In this document: positions 46,031 to 61,400 of the stretch, piece after piece
Position numbering within the stretch: position 1 is the first letter of the stretch
Layout of the letters: each line of letters opens with the position of its first letter
Assembly (NCBI GenBank): GCA_036785325.1
Contig: JAXIVH010000001.1
Location: 21,721,455-21,785,454 of the forward strand
Reading direction: 5' to 3'
DNA: 64,000 nucleotides
DNA from: Urophycis tenuis
Lineage: Eukaryota; Chordata; Actinopteri; Gadiformes; Phycidae
Position numbers and translations under genes: made by a program
Notes under the pieces: model-generated
What the model saw: the letters and a program-made list of their open reading frames with translations, nothing else
What the model was told of the DNA's origin: nothing
Databases searched by the model: none

Positions 46031-46534
46031 TTGGAACGGCATGATCCCACATCGCTGTGAAGGGATGGCGTTAACCAGGTGGGCGTGCAACCCCTCGAGA
46101 GAGTTGCTGCCTCGCCGGCACTTGTACTTGTTCAGCCGGATGCCGTTCTTCACAACCACCTTCATAGAGACATACAGCTGTATGCCAGGGGGGTCCTGTA
46201 ACACACAACCTATTGCAAGGTCCTCATTTATGCTGGTGTCATTTTGAAATGTTACCATATACAAGTTTGAATGGTTTTGACACACGATGACTGCAGAGAC
46301 AGCTGCAGGATGGCCCACGAAGCAGGACGGAGGGGGCCTGTGGCTGTGCGGGGAGGACCAGCGGTATGGGTGCTGCCGACACAGGGGGCGGGCGGGCCAC
46401 AGGCTGACGCAGCAGGAGGCCTCGGCTGGAGGCGGGTGGGCGCAGGAGGCTTCGGCCGGGTGGAGGACGACAACGCAGTGGGCTGAACGGGCCGGTTGGT
46501 GGGAGTCACAGGCTCTGGCTCATCAACAAATAAT
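46031..46534 (-). pseudogene. gene cassette copy 13 (A+B only)
   Basis: Same reading as other minus copies. Pairs with copy 15 by position in the 8775-bp duplication. Confidence 0.7.
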
Positions 46535-46687
46535 CTGGAAATATAAAATACACACGTGATCAGTATTGATATTGATATCTTTTATAAGAACACTGTTCAT
46601 ACTGTTTACACTTTTTATACAACTGTTTATACAATGTCCATACTGTTTATTTATTAATGTTTATCACTGACAATAAAGTTGACTTGG

Positions 46688-49600
46688 TAGGACTTGTGTG
46701 CTATTTTCTTTCCACAGCCAACAGAACACACATGAATCAGCTTATTATTTCGACGACCCGTGGGCAAATATAGTCATGCCATACGTCGTTGGAAAGCTTA
46801 GATTTCCCCGCTTAAAATGAGCCCATCCGCCAGCAGTCTGGTTGATCACAGACTAAACTGCGTCAGGTTGACTGAAGTCTACCCAGCAGCTAAAAAAAAA
46901 CCATCAACGTTTCAATTAACATTAATCTTTCCTTACAGAACACAAATTAATTAGCTTAGTATTTCAACGGCCCTTTGGTGAATATAGTCTTGCCATACGC
47001 CATTGAAAAGCTTAGATTTCCCCGCTCAAAATGAGCCCATCCGCAAGCAATGTGGTTGCTCACAGACAAAACTGCGTCAGGTTGACTGAAGTCTACCCAG
47101 CAGCTAAAAACATACCTTCAACGTTTCAATTAACATCAACCTTTCCTTACAGAACACAAATTAATTAGCTTAGTATTTCAACGGCCCTTTAGTGAATATA
47201 GTCTTGCCATACGCCGTTAAAAAGCTTAGATCTCCCCGCTTAAAATGAGCCCATCCGCCAGCAGTCTGGTTGATCACAGACTAAACTGCGTCAGGTTGAA
47301 TGAAGTCTACCCAGCAGCTAAAAACATACCTTCAACGTTTCAATTAACATCAATCTTTCCTTACAGAACACAAATTAATTAGCTTAGTATTTCAACGACC
47401 CTTTGGTGAATATAGTCTTCCCATACGCCGTTGGAAAGCTTAGATTTCCCCGCTTATAATGAGCCCATCCCCGAGCAATTTGGTTGCTCACAGACAAAAC
47501 TGTGTCAGGTTGAGTGAAGTCTACCCAGCAGCTAAAAACATACCTTCAACGTTTCAATTAACATCAATCTTTCCTTACAGATCACAAATTAATTAGCTTA
47601 GTTTTTCAACGACCAATGAGTCAATATAGTCTTGCCATACGCCGTTGGAAAGCTTAGATTTTCCCGCTTAAAATGAGCCCATCCGTGAGCAGTCTGGTTG
47701 ATCACAGACTAAACTGCGTCAGGTTGAATGAAGTCTACCCAGCAGCTAAAAACATACCTTCAACGTTTCAATTAACATCAATCTTTCCTTACAGAACACA
47801 AATTAATTAGCTTAGAATTTCAACGGCCCTTTGGTGAATATAGTCTTGCCATACGCCGTTGAAAAGCTTCGATTTCCCCGCTTAAAATGAGCCCATCCGC
47901 CAGCAGTCTGGTTGATCACAGACTAAACTGCGTCAGGTTGAATGAAGTCTACCCAGCAGCTAAAAACATACCTTCAACGTTTCAATTAACATCAATCTTT
48001 CCTTACAGATCACAAATTAATTAGCTTAGTTTTTCAACGACCAATGAGTCAATATAGTCTTGCCATACGCCGTTGGAAAGCTTAGATTTCCCCGCTTAAA
48101 ATGAGCCCATCCGCGAGCAGTCTGGTTGATCACAGACTAAACTGCGTCAGGTTGAATGAAGTCTACCCAGCAGCTAAAAACATACCTTCAACGTTTCAAT
48201 TAACATCAATCTTTCCTTACAGAACACAAATTAATTAGCTTATTATTTCGACGACCCGTGGGCAAATATAGTCTTGCCATACGTCGTTGGAAAGGTTAGA
48301 TTTCCCCGCTTAAAATGAGCCCATCCGCCAGCAGTCTGGTTGATCACAGACTAAACTGCGTCAGGTTGACTGAAGTCTACCCAGCAGCTAAAAACATACC
48401 TTCAACGTTTCAATTAACATCAATCTTTCCTTACAGAACACAAATTAATTAGCTTAGTATTTCAACGACCCATGAGTCAATATAGTCTTGCCATACGCCG
48501 TTGGAAAGCTTAGATTTCCCCGCTTAAAATGAGCCCATCCGCAAGCAATGTGGTTGCTCACAGACTAAACTGCGTCAGGTTGAATGAAGTCTACCCAGCA
48601 GCTAAAAACATACCTTCAACGTTTCAATTAACATCAACCTTTCCTTACAGAACACAAATTAATTAGCTTAGTATTTCAACGGCCCTTTAGTGAATATAGT
48701 CTTGCCATACGCCGTTAAAAAGCTTAACCCGCTTAAAATGAGCCCATCCGCCAGCAGTCTGGTTGATCACAGACTAAACTGCGTCAGGTTGAATGAAGTC
48801 TACCCAGCAGCTAAAAACATACCTTCAACGTTTCAATTAACATCAATCTTTCCTTACAGAACACAAATTAATTAGCTTAGAATTTCAACGGCCCTTTGGT
48901 GAATATAGTCTTGCCATACGCCGTTGAAAAGCTTCGATTTCCCCGCTTAAAATGAGCCCATCCGCCAGCAGTCTGGTTGATCACAGACTAAACTGCGTCA
49001 GGTTGAATGAAGTCTACCCAGCAGCTAAAAACATACCTTCAACGTTTCAATTAACATCAATCTTTCCTTACAGATCACAAATTAATTAGCTTAGTTTTTC
49101 AACGACCAATGAGTCAATATAGTCTTGCCATACGCCGTTGGAAAGCTTAGATTTCCTCGCTTAAAATGAGCCCATCCCAAAGCAATTTGGTTGCTCAGAG
49201 ACAAAACTGCGTCAGGTTGACTGAAGTCTACCCAGCAGCTAAAAACATACCTTCAACGTTTCAATTAACATCAATCTTTCCTTACAGAACACAAATTAAT
49301 TAGCTTAGTATTTCAACGGCCCTTTGGTGAATATAGTCTTGCCATACGCCGTTGAAAAGCTTAGATTTCCCCGCTTAAAATGAGCCCATCCCCGAGCAAT
49401 TTGGTTGCTCACAGACAAAACTGTGTTAGGTTGAGTGAAGTCTACCCAGCAGCTAAAAACATATCTTCAACGTTTCAATTAACATCAATCTTTCCTTACA
49501 GAACACAAATTAATTATCTTAGTATTACAACGACCCATGAGTCAATATAGTCGTGCCATACGCCGTTGGAAAGTTTCGATTTCCCCGCTTAAAATGAGCC

Positions 49601-49695
49601 CATCCGCCAGCAGTATGGTTGATCACAGACTAAACTGCGTCAGGTTGACTGAAGTCTACCCAGCAGCTAAAAACATACCTTCAACTTTTCAATTC
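46688..49695 (-). repeat. 214-bp satellite array S12 (about 14 monomers)
   Basis: Carries the TTAGATCTCC (BglII) variant at 47227 and a monomer with a short deletion at 48721 (AAGCTTAACCCGC). Internal monomers alternate AATTTCAACGGCC and TTTTTCAACGACCAATG types. Confidence 0.93.
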
Positions 49696-49877
49696 ACGCG
49701 TTTTCTTTGTAATACGTGTAGCTATGATAAAGGACACATGTTTTGGCCTGTTTTATTATTCATAGTTGGCTTAACAGTAATAGAATATTATTATATGCTA
49801 CAAGTGACCAGACGTCCGAGATCAAAACTGGGAGCATAATCCCCGAGAAGGGGGAAAAAAAGGGTCAGCTATGTTTA

Positions 49878-49988
49878 AGTATATATATATATATATGTGT
49901 ATGTATATATGCGTGTGTGTGTGTGTATATATGCGCGCGCGCGTGTGTGTGTGTGTGTGTGTGTGTGCGTGTGTGTGTGTGTGTGTGT
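49878..49988. repeat. compound TA/TG microsatellite, cassette 14
   Basis: TG run interrupted by one GCG, a private change. Confidence 0.9.
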
Positions 49989-50001
49989 TTTAATCACTTA
50001 C

Positions 50002-50505
50002 TTGGAACGGCATGATCCCACATCGCTGTGAAGGGATGGCGTTAACCAGGTGGGCGTGCAACCCCTCGAGAGAGTTGCTGCCTCGCCGGCACTTGTACTT
50101 GTTCAGCCGGATGCCGTTCTTCACAACCACCTTCATAGAGACATACAGCTGTATGCCAGGGGGGTCCTGTAACACACAACCTATTGCAAGGTCCTCATTT
50201 ATGCTGGTGTCATTTTGAAATGTTACCATATACAAGTTTGAATGGTTTTGACACACGATGACTGCAGAGACAGCTGCAGGATGGCCCACGAAGCAGGACG
50301 GAGGGGGCCTGTGGCTGTGCGGGGAGGACCAGCGGTATGGGTGCTGCCGACACAGGGGGCGGGCGGGCCACAGGCTGACGCAGCAGGAGGCCTCGGCTGG
50401 AGGCGGGTGGGCGCAGGAGGCTTCGGCCGGGTGGAGGACGACAACGCAGTGGGCTGAACGGGCCGGTTGGTGGGAGTCACAGGCTCTGGCTCATCAACAA
50501 ATAAT
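50002..50505 (-). pseudogene. gene cassette copy 14 (A+B only)
   Basis: Same reading as other minus copies. Unlike them, the first array monomer beyond it lacks the CAGCTAAAAAAAAACC marker, so this unit has a different junction history. Confidence 0.7.
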
Positions 50506-50659
50506 CTGGAAATATAAAATACACACGTGATCAGTATTGATATTGATATCTTTTATAAGAACACTGTTCATACTGTTTACACTTTTTATACAACTGTTTA
50601 TACAATGTCCATACTGTTTATTTATTAATGTTTATCACTGACAATAAAGTTGACTTGGT

Positions 50660-53600
50660 AGGACTTGTGTGCTATTTTCTTTCCACAGCCAACAGAACAC
50701 ACATGAATCAGCTTATTATTTCGACGACCCGTGGGCAAATATAGTCATGCCATACGTCGTTGGAAAGCTTAGATTTCCCCGCTTAAAATGAGCCCATCCG
50801 CCAGCAGTCTGGTTGATCACAGACTAAACTGTGTCAGGTTGACTGAAGTCTACCCAGCAGCTAAAAACATACCTTCAACGATTCAATTAACATCAATCTT
50901 TCCTTACAGAACACAAATTAATTAGCTTAGTATTTCAACGACCCATGAGTCAATATAGTCTTGCCATACGCCGTTGGAAAGCTTAGATTTCCCCGCTTAA
51001 AATGAGCCCATCCGCGAGCAGTCTGGTTGATCACAGACTAAACTGCGTCAGGTTGAATGAAGTCTACCCAGCAGCTAAAAACATACCTTTAACGTTTCAA
51101 TTAACATCAATCTTTCCTTACAGAACACAAATTAATTAGCTTAGTATTTCAAAGGCCCTTTGGTGAATATAGTCTTGCCATACGCCGTTGAAAAGCTTAG
51201 ATTTCCCCGCTTAAAATGAGCCCATCCACCAGCAGTCTGGTTGATCAGAGACTAAACTGCGTCAGGTTGACTGAAGTCTACCCAGCAGCTAAAAACATAC
51301 CTTCAACGTTTCAATTAACATCAATCTTTCCTAACTGAACACAAATTAATTAGCTGAGTATTTCAACGACCCATGAGTCAATATAGTCTTGCCATACGCC
51401 GTTGGAAAGCTTCGATTTCCCCGCTCAAAAAGAGCCCATCCGCGAGCAATTTGGTTGCTCACAGACAAAACTGCGTCAGGTTGACTGAAGTCTACCCAGC
51501 AGCTAAAAACATACCTTCAACGTTTCAATTAACATCAATCTTTCCTTACAGAACACAAATTAATTAGCTTATTATTTCGACGACCCGTGGGCAAATATAG
51601 TCATGCCATACGTCGTTGGAAAGCTTAGATTTCCCCGCTTAAAATGAGCCCATCCGCCAGCAGTCTGGTTGATCACAGACTAAACTGCGTCAGGTTGACT
51701 GAAGTCTACCCAGCAGCTAAAAACATACCTTCAACGTTTCAATTAAAATCAATCTTTCCTTACAGAACACAAATTAATTAGCTTAGTTTTTCAACGACCC
51801 ATGAGTCAATATAGTCTTGCCATACGCCGTTAGAAAGCTTAGATTTCCCCGCTTAAAATGAGCCCATCCGCGAGCAGTCTGGTTGATCAGAGACTAAACT
51901 GCGTCAGGTTGACTGAAGTCTACCCAGCAGCTAAAAACATACCTTCAACGTTTCAATTAACATCAATCTTTCCTTACAGAACACAAATTAATTAGCTTAG
52001 TATTTCAACGACCCATGAGTCAATATAGTCTTGCCATACGCCGTTGGAAAGCTTAGATTTCCCCGCTTAAAATGAGCCCATCCGCGAGCAGTCTGGTTGA
52101 TCACAGACTAAACTGCGTCAGGTTGAATGAAGTCTACCCAGCAGCTAAAAACATACCTTTAACGTTTCAATTAACATCAATCTTTCCTTACAGAACACAA
52201 ATTAATTAGCTTAGTATTTCAACGGCCCTTTGGTGAATATAGTCTTGCCATACGCCATTGAAAAGCTTAGATTTCCCCGCTTAAAATGAGCCCATCCGCC
52301 AGCAGTCTGGTTGATAACAGACTAAACTGCGTCAGGTTGACTGAAGTCTACCCAGCAGCTAAAAACATACCTTCAACGTTTCAATTAACATCAATCTTTC
52401 CTTACAGAACACAAATTAATTAGCTTAGTATTTCAACGACCCATGAGTCAATATAGTCTTGCCATACGCCGTTAGAAAGCTTAGATTTCCCCGCTTAAAA
52501 TGAGCCCATGCGCGAGCAGTCTGGTTGATCACAGACTAAACTGCGTCAGGTTGAATGAAGTCTACCCAGCAGCTAAAAACATACCTTCAACGTTTCAATT
52601 AAGATCAATCTTTCAATAAAGAACAGAAATTAATTAGCTTAGTATTTCAACGACCCATGAGTCAATATAGTCTTGCCATACGCCGTTAGAAAGCTTAGAT
52701 TTCCCCGCATAAAATGAGCCCATCCGCGAGCAGTCTGGTTGATCACAGACTAAACTGCGTCAGGTTGAATGAAGTCTACCCAGCAGCTAAAAACATACCT
52801 TTAACGTTTCAATTAACATCAATCTTTCCTTACAGAACACAAATTAATTAGCTTAGTATTTCAAAGGCCCTTTGGTGGATATAGTCTTGCCATACGCCGT
52901 TGAAAAGCTTAGATTTCCCCGCTTAAAATGAGCCCATCCACCAGCAGTCTGGTTGATCAGAGACTAAACTGCGTCAGGTTGACTGAAGTCTACCCAGCAG
53001 CTAAAAACATACCTTCAACGTTTCAATTAACATCAATCTTTCCTAACTGAACACAAATTAATTAGCTGAGTATTTCAACGACCCATGAGTCAATATAGTC
53101 TTGCCATACGCCGTTGGAAAGCTTCGATTTCCCCGCTCAAAAAGAGCCCATCCGCGAGCAATTTGGTTGCTCACAGACAAAACTGCGTCAGGTTGACTGA
53201 AGTCTACCCAGCAGCTAAAAACATACCTTCAACGTTTAAATTAACATCAATCTTTCCTTACAGAACACAAATTAATTAGCTTATTATTTCGACGACCCGT
53301 GGGCAAATATAGTCATGCCATACGTCGTTGGAAAGCTTAGATTTCCCCGCTTAAAATGAGCCCATCCGCCAGCAGTCTGGTTGATCACAGACTAAACTGC
53401 GTCAGGTTGACTGAAGTCTAACCAGCAGCTAAAAACATACCTTCAACGTTTCAATTAAAATCAATCTTTCCTTACAGAACACAAATTAATTAGCTTAGTT
53501 TTTCAACGACCCATGAGTCAATATAGTCTTGCCATACGCCGTTAGAAAGCTTAGATTTCCCCGCTTAAAATGAGCCCATCCGCCAGCAGTCTGGTTGATC

Positions 53601-54525
53601 AGAGACTAAACTGCGTCAGGTTGACTGAAGTCTACCCAGCAGCTAAAAACATACCTTCAACGTTTCAATTAACATCAATCTTTCCTTACAGAACACAAAT
53701 TAATTAGCTTAGTATTTCAACGACCCATGAGTCAATATAGTCTTGCCATACGCCGTTGGAAAGCTTAGATTTCCCCGCTTAAAATGAGCCCATCCGCGAG
53801 CAGTCTGGTTGATCACAGACTAAACTGCGTCAGGTTGAATGAAGTCTACCCAGCAGCTAAAAACATACCTTTAACGTTTCAATTAACATCAATCTTTCCT
53901 TACAGAACACAAATTAATTAGCTTAGTATTTCAACGGCCCTTTGGTGAATATAGTCTTGCCATACGCCATTGAAAAGCTTAGATTTCCCCGCTTAAAATG
54001 AGCCCATCCGCCAGCAGTCTGGTTGATAACAGACTAAACTGCGTCAGGTTGACTGAAGTCTACCCAGCAGCTAAAAACATACCTTCAACGTTTCAATTAA
54101 CATCAATCTTTCCTTACAGAACACAAATTAATTAGCTTAGTATTTCAACGACCCATGAGTCAATATAGTCTTGCCATACGCCGTTAGAAAGCTTAGATTT
54201 CCCCGCTTAAAATGAGCCCATCCGCGAGCAGTCTGGTTGATCACAGACTAAACTGCGTCAGGTTGAATGAAGTCTACCCAGCAGCTAAAAACATACCTTC
54301 AACGTTTCAATTAAGATCAATCTTTCAATAAAGAACAGAAATTAATTAGCTTAGTATTTCAACGACCCATGACTCAATATAGTCTTGCCATACGCCGTTG
54401 GGAACCTTAGATTTCCCCGCTTAAAATGAGCCCATCCCCGATCAATTTGGTTGCTCACAGACAAAACTGCGTCAGGTTGACTGAAGTCTACCCAGCAGCT
54501 AAAAACATACCTTCAACTTTTCAAT
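50660..54525 (-). repeat. 214-bp satellite array S13 (about 18 monomers)
   Basis: From about 53085 it repeats 44310 onward at 8775 bp. Earlier monomers resemble S9 and S11 blocks, showing repeated reshuffling of the same monomer strings. Confidence 0.93.
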
Positions 54526-54711
54526 TCACGCGTTTTTTTTGTAATACGTGTAGCTATGATAAAGGACACATGTTTTGGCCTGTTTTATTATTCATAGTTG
54601 GCTTAACAGTAATAGAATATTATTATATGCTACAAGTGACCAGACGTCCGAGATCAAAACTGGGAGCATAATCCCCGAGAAGGGGGAAAAAAAGGGTCAG
54701 CTATGTTTAAG

Positions 54712-54792
54712 TATATATATATATATGTGTGTGTATATATGCGTGTGTGTGTGTGTATATATGCGCGCGCGCGTGTGTGTGTGTGTGTGTGT
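54712..54792. repeat. compound TA/TG microsatellite, cassette 15 (short)
   Basis: Similar length to cassette 13 and to cassette 16. Confidence 0.9.
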
Positions 54793-54805
54793 TTTAATCA
54801 CTTAC

Positions 54806-55309
54806 TTGGAACGGCATGATCCCACATCGCTGTGAAGGGATGGCGTTAACCAGGTGGGCGTGCAACCCCTCGAGAGAGTTGCTGCCTCGCCGGCACTTGT
54901 ACTTGTTCAGCCGGATGCCGTTCTTCACAACCACCTTCATAGAGACATACAGCTGTATGCCAGGGGGGTCCTGTAACACACAACCTATTGCAAGGTCCTC
55001 ATTTATGCTGGTGTCATTTTGAAATGTTACCATATACAAGTTTGAATGGTTTTGACACACGATGACTGCAGAGACAGCTGCAGGATGGCCCACGAAGCAG
55101 GACGGAGGGGGCCTGTGGCTGTGCGGGGAGGACCAGCGGTATGGGTGCTGCCGACACAGGGGGCGGGCGGGCCACAGGCTGACGCAGCAGGAGGCCTCGG
55201 CTGGAGGCGGGTGGGCGCAGGAGGCTTCGGCCGGGTGGAGGACGACAACGCAGTGGGCTGAACGGGCCGGTTGGTGGGAGTCACAGGCTCTGGCTCATCA
55301 ACAAATAAT
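54806..55309 (-). pseudogene. gene cassette copy 15 (A+B only)
   Basis: Duplicate of copy 13 (offset 8775) and of copy 16 (offset 7372). Confidence 0.7.
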
Positions 55310-55462
55310 CTGGAAATATAAAATACACACGTGATCAGTATTGATATTGATATCTTTTATAAGAACACTGTTCATACTGTTTACACTTTTTATACAACTG
55401 TTTATACAATGTCCATACTGTTTATTTATTAATGTTTATCACTGACAATAAAGTTGACTTGG

Positions 55463-58400
55463 TAGGACTTGTGTGCTATTTTCTTTCCACAGCCAACAGA
55501 ACACACATGAATCAGCTTATTATTTCGACGACCCGTGGGCAAATATAGTCATGCCATACGTCGTTGGAAAGCTTAGATTTCCCCGCTTAAAATGAGCCCA
55601 TCCGCCAGCAGTCTGGTTGATCACAGACTAAACTGCGTCAGGTTGACTGAAGTCTACCCAGCAGCTAAAAAAAAACCATCAACGTTTCAATTAACATTAA
55701 TCTTTCCTTACAGAACACAAATTAATTAGCTTAGTATTTCAACGGCCCTTTGGTGAATATAGTCTTGCCATACGCCATTGAAAAGCTTAGATTTCCCCGC
55801 TCAAAATGAGCCCATCCGCAAGCAATGTGGTTGCTCACAGACAAAACTGCGTCAGGTTGACTGAAGTCTACCCAGCAGCTAAAAACATACCTTCAACGTT
55901 TCAATTAACATCAACCTTTCCTTACAGAACACAAATTAATTAGCTTAGTATTTCAACGGCCCTTTAGTGAATATAGTCTTGCCATACGCCGTTAAAAAGC
56001 TTAGATCTCCCCGCTTAAAATGAGCCCATCCGCCAGCAGTCTGGTTGATCACAGACTAAACTGCGTCAGGTTGAATGAAGTCTACCCAGCAGCTAAAAAC
56101 ATACCTTCAACGTTTCAATTAACATCAATCTTTCCTTACAGAACACAAATTAATTAGCTTAGTATTTCAACGACCCTTTAGTGAATATAGTCTTCCCATA
56201 CGCCGTTGGAAAGCTTAGATTTCCCCGCTTATAATGAGCCCATCCCCGAGCAATTTGGTTGCTCACAGACAAAACTGTGTCAGGTTGAGTGAAGTCTACC
56301 CAGCAGCTAAAAACATACCTTCAACGTTTCAATTAACATCAATCTTTCCTTACAGATCACAAATTAATTAGCTTAGTTTTTCAACGACCAATGAGTCAAT
56401 ATAGTCTTGCCATACGCCGTTGGAAAGCTTAGATTTTCCCGCTTAAAATGAGCCCATCCGTGAGCAGTCTGGTTGATCACAGACTAAACTGCGTCAGGTT
56501 GAATGAAGTCTACCCAGCAGCTAAAAACATACCTTCAACGTTTCAATTAACATCAATCTTTCCTTACAGAACACAAATTAATTAGCTTAGAATTTCAACG
56601 GCCCTTTGGTGAATATAGTCTTGCCATACGCCGTTGAAAAGCTTCGATTTCCCCGCTTAAAATGAGCCCATCCGCCAGCAGTCTGGTTGATCACAGACTA
56701 AACTGCGTCAGGTTGAATGAAGTCTACCCAGCAGCTAAAAACATACCTTCAACGTTTCAATTAACATCAATCTTTCCTTACAGATCACAAATTAATTAGC
56801 TTAGTTTTTCAACGACCAATGAGTCAATATAGTCTTGCCATACGCCGTTGGAAAGCTTAGATTTCCCCGCTTAAAATGAGCCCATCCGCGAGCAGTCTGG
56901 TTGATCACAGACTAAACTGCGTCAGGTTGAATGAAGTCTACCCAGCAGCTAAAAACATACCTTCAACGTTTCAATTAACATCAATCTTTCCTTACAGAAC
57001 ACAAATTAATTAGCTTATTATTTCGACGACCCGTGGGCAAATATAGTCATGCCATACGTCGTTGGAAAGGTTAGATTTCCCCGCTTAAAATGAGCCCATC
57101 CGCCAGCAGTCTGGTTGATCGCAGACTAAACTGCGTCAGGTTGACTGAAGTCTACCCAGCAGCTAAAAACATACCTTCAACGTTTCAATTAACATCAATC
57201 TTTCCTTACAGAACACAAATTAATTAGCTTAGTATTTCAACGACCCATGAGTCAATATAGTCTTGCCATACGCCGTTGGAAAGCTTAGATTTCCCCGCTT
57301 AAAATGAGCCCATCCGCAAGCAATGTGGTTGCTCACAGACTAAACTGCGTCAGGTTGAATGAAGTCTACCCAGCAGCTAAAAACATACCTTCAACGTTTC
57401 AATTAACATCAACCTTTCCTTACAGAACACAAATTAATTAGCTTAGTATTTCAACGGCCCTTTAGTGAATATAGTCTTGCCATACGCCGTTAAAAAGCTT
57501 AGATCTCCCCGCTTAAAATGAGCCCATCCGCCAGCAGTCTGGTTGATCACAGACTAAACTGCGTCAGGTTGAATGAAGTCTACCCAGCAGCTAAAAACAT
57601 ACCTTCAACGTTTCAATTAACATCAATCTTTCCTTACAGAACACAAATTAATTAGCTTAGAATTTCAACGGCCCTTTGGTGAATATAGTCTTGCCATACG
57701 CCGTTGAAAAGCTTCGATTAACCCGCTTAAAATGAGCCCATCCGCCAGCAGTCTGGTTGATCACAGACTAAACTGCGTCAGGTTGAATGAAGTCTACCCA
57801 GCAGCTAAAAACATACCTTCAACGTTTCAATTAACATCAATCTTTCCTTACAGATCACAAATTAATTAGCTTAGTTTTTCAACGACCAATGAGTCAATAT
57901 AGTCTTGCCATACGCCGTTGGAAAGCTTAGATTTCCCCGCTTAAAATGAGCCCATCCGCGAGCAGTCTGGTTGATCACAGACTAAACTGCGTCAGGTTGA
58001 CTGAAGTCTACCCAGCAGCTAAAAACATACCTTCAACGTTTCAATTAACATCAATCTTTCCTTACAGAACACAAATTAATTAGCTTAGTTTTTCAACGAC
58101 CAATGAGTCAATATAGTCTTGCCATACGCCGTTGGAAAGCTTAGATTTCCCCGCTTAAAATGAGCCCATCCGCCAGCAGTCTGGTTGATCACAGACTAAA
58201 CTGCGTCAGGTTGACTGAAGTCTACCCAGCAGCTAAAAACATACCTTCAACGTTTCAATTAACATCAATCTTTCCTTACAGAACACAAATTAATTAGCTT
58301 AGTATTTCAACGACCCATGAGTCAATATAGTCTTGCCATACGCCGTTGGAAAGCTTAGATTTCCCCGCTTAAAATGAGCCCATCCGCAAGCAATGTGGTT

Positions 58401-61400
58401 GCTCACAGACTAAACTGCGTCAGGTTGAATGAAGTCTACCCAGCAGCTAAAAACATACCTTCAACGTTTCAATTAACATCAACCTTTCCTTACAGAACAC
58501 AAATTAATTAGCTTAGTATTTCAACGGCCCTTTAGTGAATATAGTCTTGCCATACGCCGTTAAAAAGCTTAGATCTCCCCGCTTAAAATGAGCCCATCCG
58601 CCAGCAGTCTGGTTGATCACAGACTAAACTGCGTCAGGTTGAATGAAGTCTACCCAGCAGCTAAAAACATACCTTCAACGTTTCAATTAACATCAATCTT
58701 TCCTTACAGAACACAAATTAATTAGCTTAGTATTTCAACGACCCTTTGGTGAATATAGTCTTCCCATACGCCGTTGGAAAGCTTAGATTTCCCCGCTTAT
58801 AATGAGCCCATCCCCGAGCAATTTGGTTGCTCACAGACAAAACTGTGTCAGGTTGAGTGAAGTCTACCCAGCAGCTAAAAACATACCTTCAACGTTTCAA
58901 TTAACATCAATCTTTCCTTACAGATCACAAATTAATTAGCTTAGTTTTTCAACGACCAATGAGTCAATATAGTCTTGCCATACGCCGTTGGAAAGCTTAG
59001 ATTTTCCCGCTTAAAATGAGCCCATCCGTGAGCAGTCTGGTTGATCACAGACTAAACTGCGTCAGGTTGAATGAAGTCTACCCAGCAGCTAAAAACATAC
59101 CTTCAACGTTTCAATTAACATCAATCTTTCCTTACAGAACACAAATTAATTAGCTTAGAATTTCAACGGCCCTTTGGTGAATATAGTCTTGCCATACGCC
59201 GTTGAAAAGCTTCGATTTCCCCGCTTAAAATGAGCCCATCCGCCAGCAGTCTGGTTGATCACAGACTAAACTGCGTCAGGTTGAATGAAGTCTACCCAGC
59301 AGCTAAAAACATACCTTCAACGTTTTAATTAACATCAATCTTTCCTTACAGATCACAAATTAATTAGCTTAGTTTTTCAACGACCAATGAGTCAATATAG
59401 TCTTGCCATACGCCGTTGGAAAGCTTAGATTTCCCCGCTTAAAATGAGCCCATCCGCGAGCAGTCTGGTTGATCACAGACTAAACTGCGTCAGGTTGAAT
59501 GAAGTCTACCCAGCAGCTAAAAACATACCTTCAACGTTTCAATTAACATCAATCTTTCCTTACAGAACACAAATTAATTAGCTTATTATTTCGACGACCC
59601 GTGGGCAAATATAGTCATGCCATACGTCGTTGAAAAGGTTAGATTTTCCCGCTTAAAATGAGCCCATCCGTGAGCAGTCTGGTTGATCACAGACTAAACT
59701 GCGTCAGGTTGAATGAAGTCTACCCAGCAGCTAAAAACATACCTTCAACGTTTCAATTAACATCAATCTTTCCTTACAGAACACAAATTAATTAGCTTAG
59801 AATTTCAACGGCCCTTTGGTGAATATAGTCTTGCCATACGCCGTTGAAAAGCTTCGATTTCCCCGCTTAAAATGAGCCCATCCGCCAGCAGTCTGGTTGA
59901 TCACAGACTAAACTGCGTCAGGTTGAATGAAGTCTACCCAGCAGCTAAAAACATACCTTCAACGTTTTAATTAACATCAATCTTTCCTTACAGATCACAA
60001 ATTAATTAGCTTAGTTTTTCAACGACCAATGAGTCAATATAGTCTTGCCATACGCCGTTGGAAAGCTTAGATTTCCCCGCTTAAAATGAGCCCATCCGCG
60101 AGCAGTCTGGTTGATCACAGACTAAACTGCGTCAGGTTGAATGAAGTCTACCCAGCAGCTAAAAACATACCTTCAACGTTTCAATTAACATCAATCTTTC
60201 CTTACAGAACACAAATTAATTAGCTTATTATTTCGACGACCCGTGGGCAAATATAGTCATGCCATACGTCGTTGGAAAGGTTAGATTTCCCCGCTTAAAA
60301 TGAGCCCATCCGCCAGCAGTCTGGTTGATCACAGACTAAACTGCGTCAGGTTGACTGAAGTCTACCCAGCAGCTAAAAACATACCTTCAACGTTTCAATT
60401 AACATCAATCTTTCCTTACAGAACACAAATTAATTAGCTTAGTATTTCAACGACCCATGAGTCAATATAGTCTTGCCATACGCCGTTGGAAAGCTTAGAT
60501 TTCCCCGCTTAAAATGAGCCCATCCGCAAGCAATGTGGTTGCTCACAGACTAAACTGCGTCAGGTTGAATGAAGTCTACCCAGCAGCTAAAAACATACCT
60601 TCAACGTTTCAATTAACATCAACCTTTCCTTACAGAACACAAATTAATTAGCTTAGTATTTCAACGGCCCTTTAGTGAATATAGTCTTGCCATACGCCGT
60701 TAAAAAGCTTAGATCTCCCCGCTTAAAATGAGCCCATCCGCCAGCAGTCTGGTTGATCACAGACTAAACTGCGTCAGGTTGAATGAAGTCTACCCAGCAG
60801 CTAAAAACATACCTTCAACTTTTCAATTAACATCAATCTTTCCTTACAGAACACAAATTAATTAGCTTAGTATTTCAACGACCCTTTGGTGAATATAGTC
60901 TTCCCATACGCCGTTGGAAAGCTTAGATTTCCCCGCTTATAATGAGCCCATCCCCGAGCAATTTGGTTGCTCACAGACAAAACTGTGTCAGGTTGAGTGA
61001 AGTCTACCCAGCAGCTAAAAACATACCTTCAACGTTTCAATTAACATCAATCTTTCCTTACAGATCACAAATTAATTAGCTTAGTTTTTCAACGACCAAT
61101 GAGTCAATATAGTCTTGCCATACGCCGTTGGAAAGCTTAGATTTTCCCGCTTAAAATGAGCCCATCCGCGAGCAGTCTGGTTGATCACAGACTAAACTGC
61201 GTCAGGTTGAATGAAGTCTACCCAGCAGCTAAAAACATACCTTCAACGTTTCAATTAACATCAATCTTTCCTTACAGAACACAAATTAATTAGCTTAGAA
61301 TTTCAACGGCCCTTTGGTGAATATAGTCTTGCCATACGCCGTTGAAAAGCTTCGATTTCCCCGCTTAAAATGAGCCCATCCGCCAGCAGTCTGGTTGATC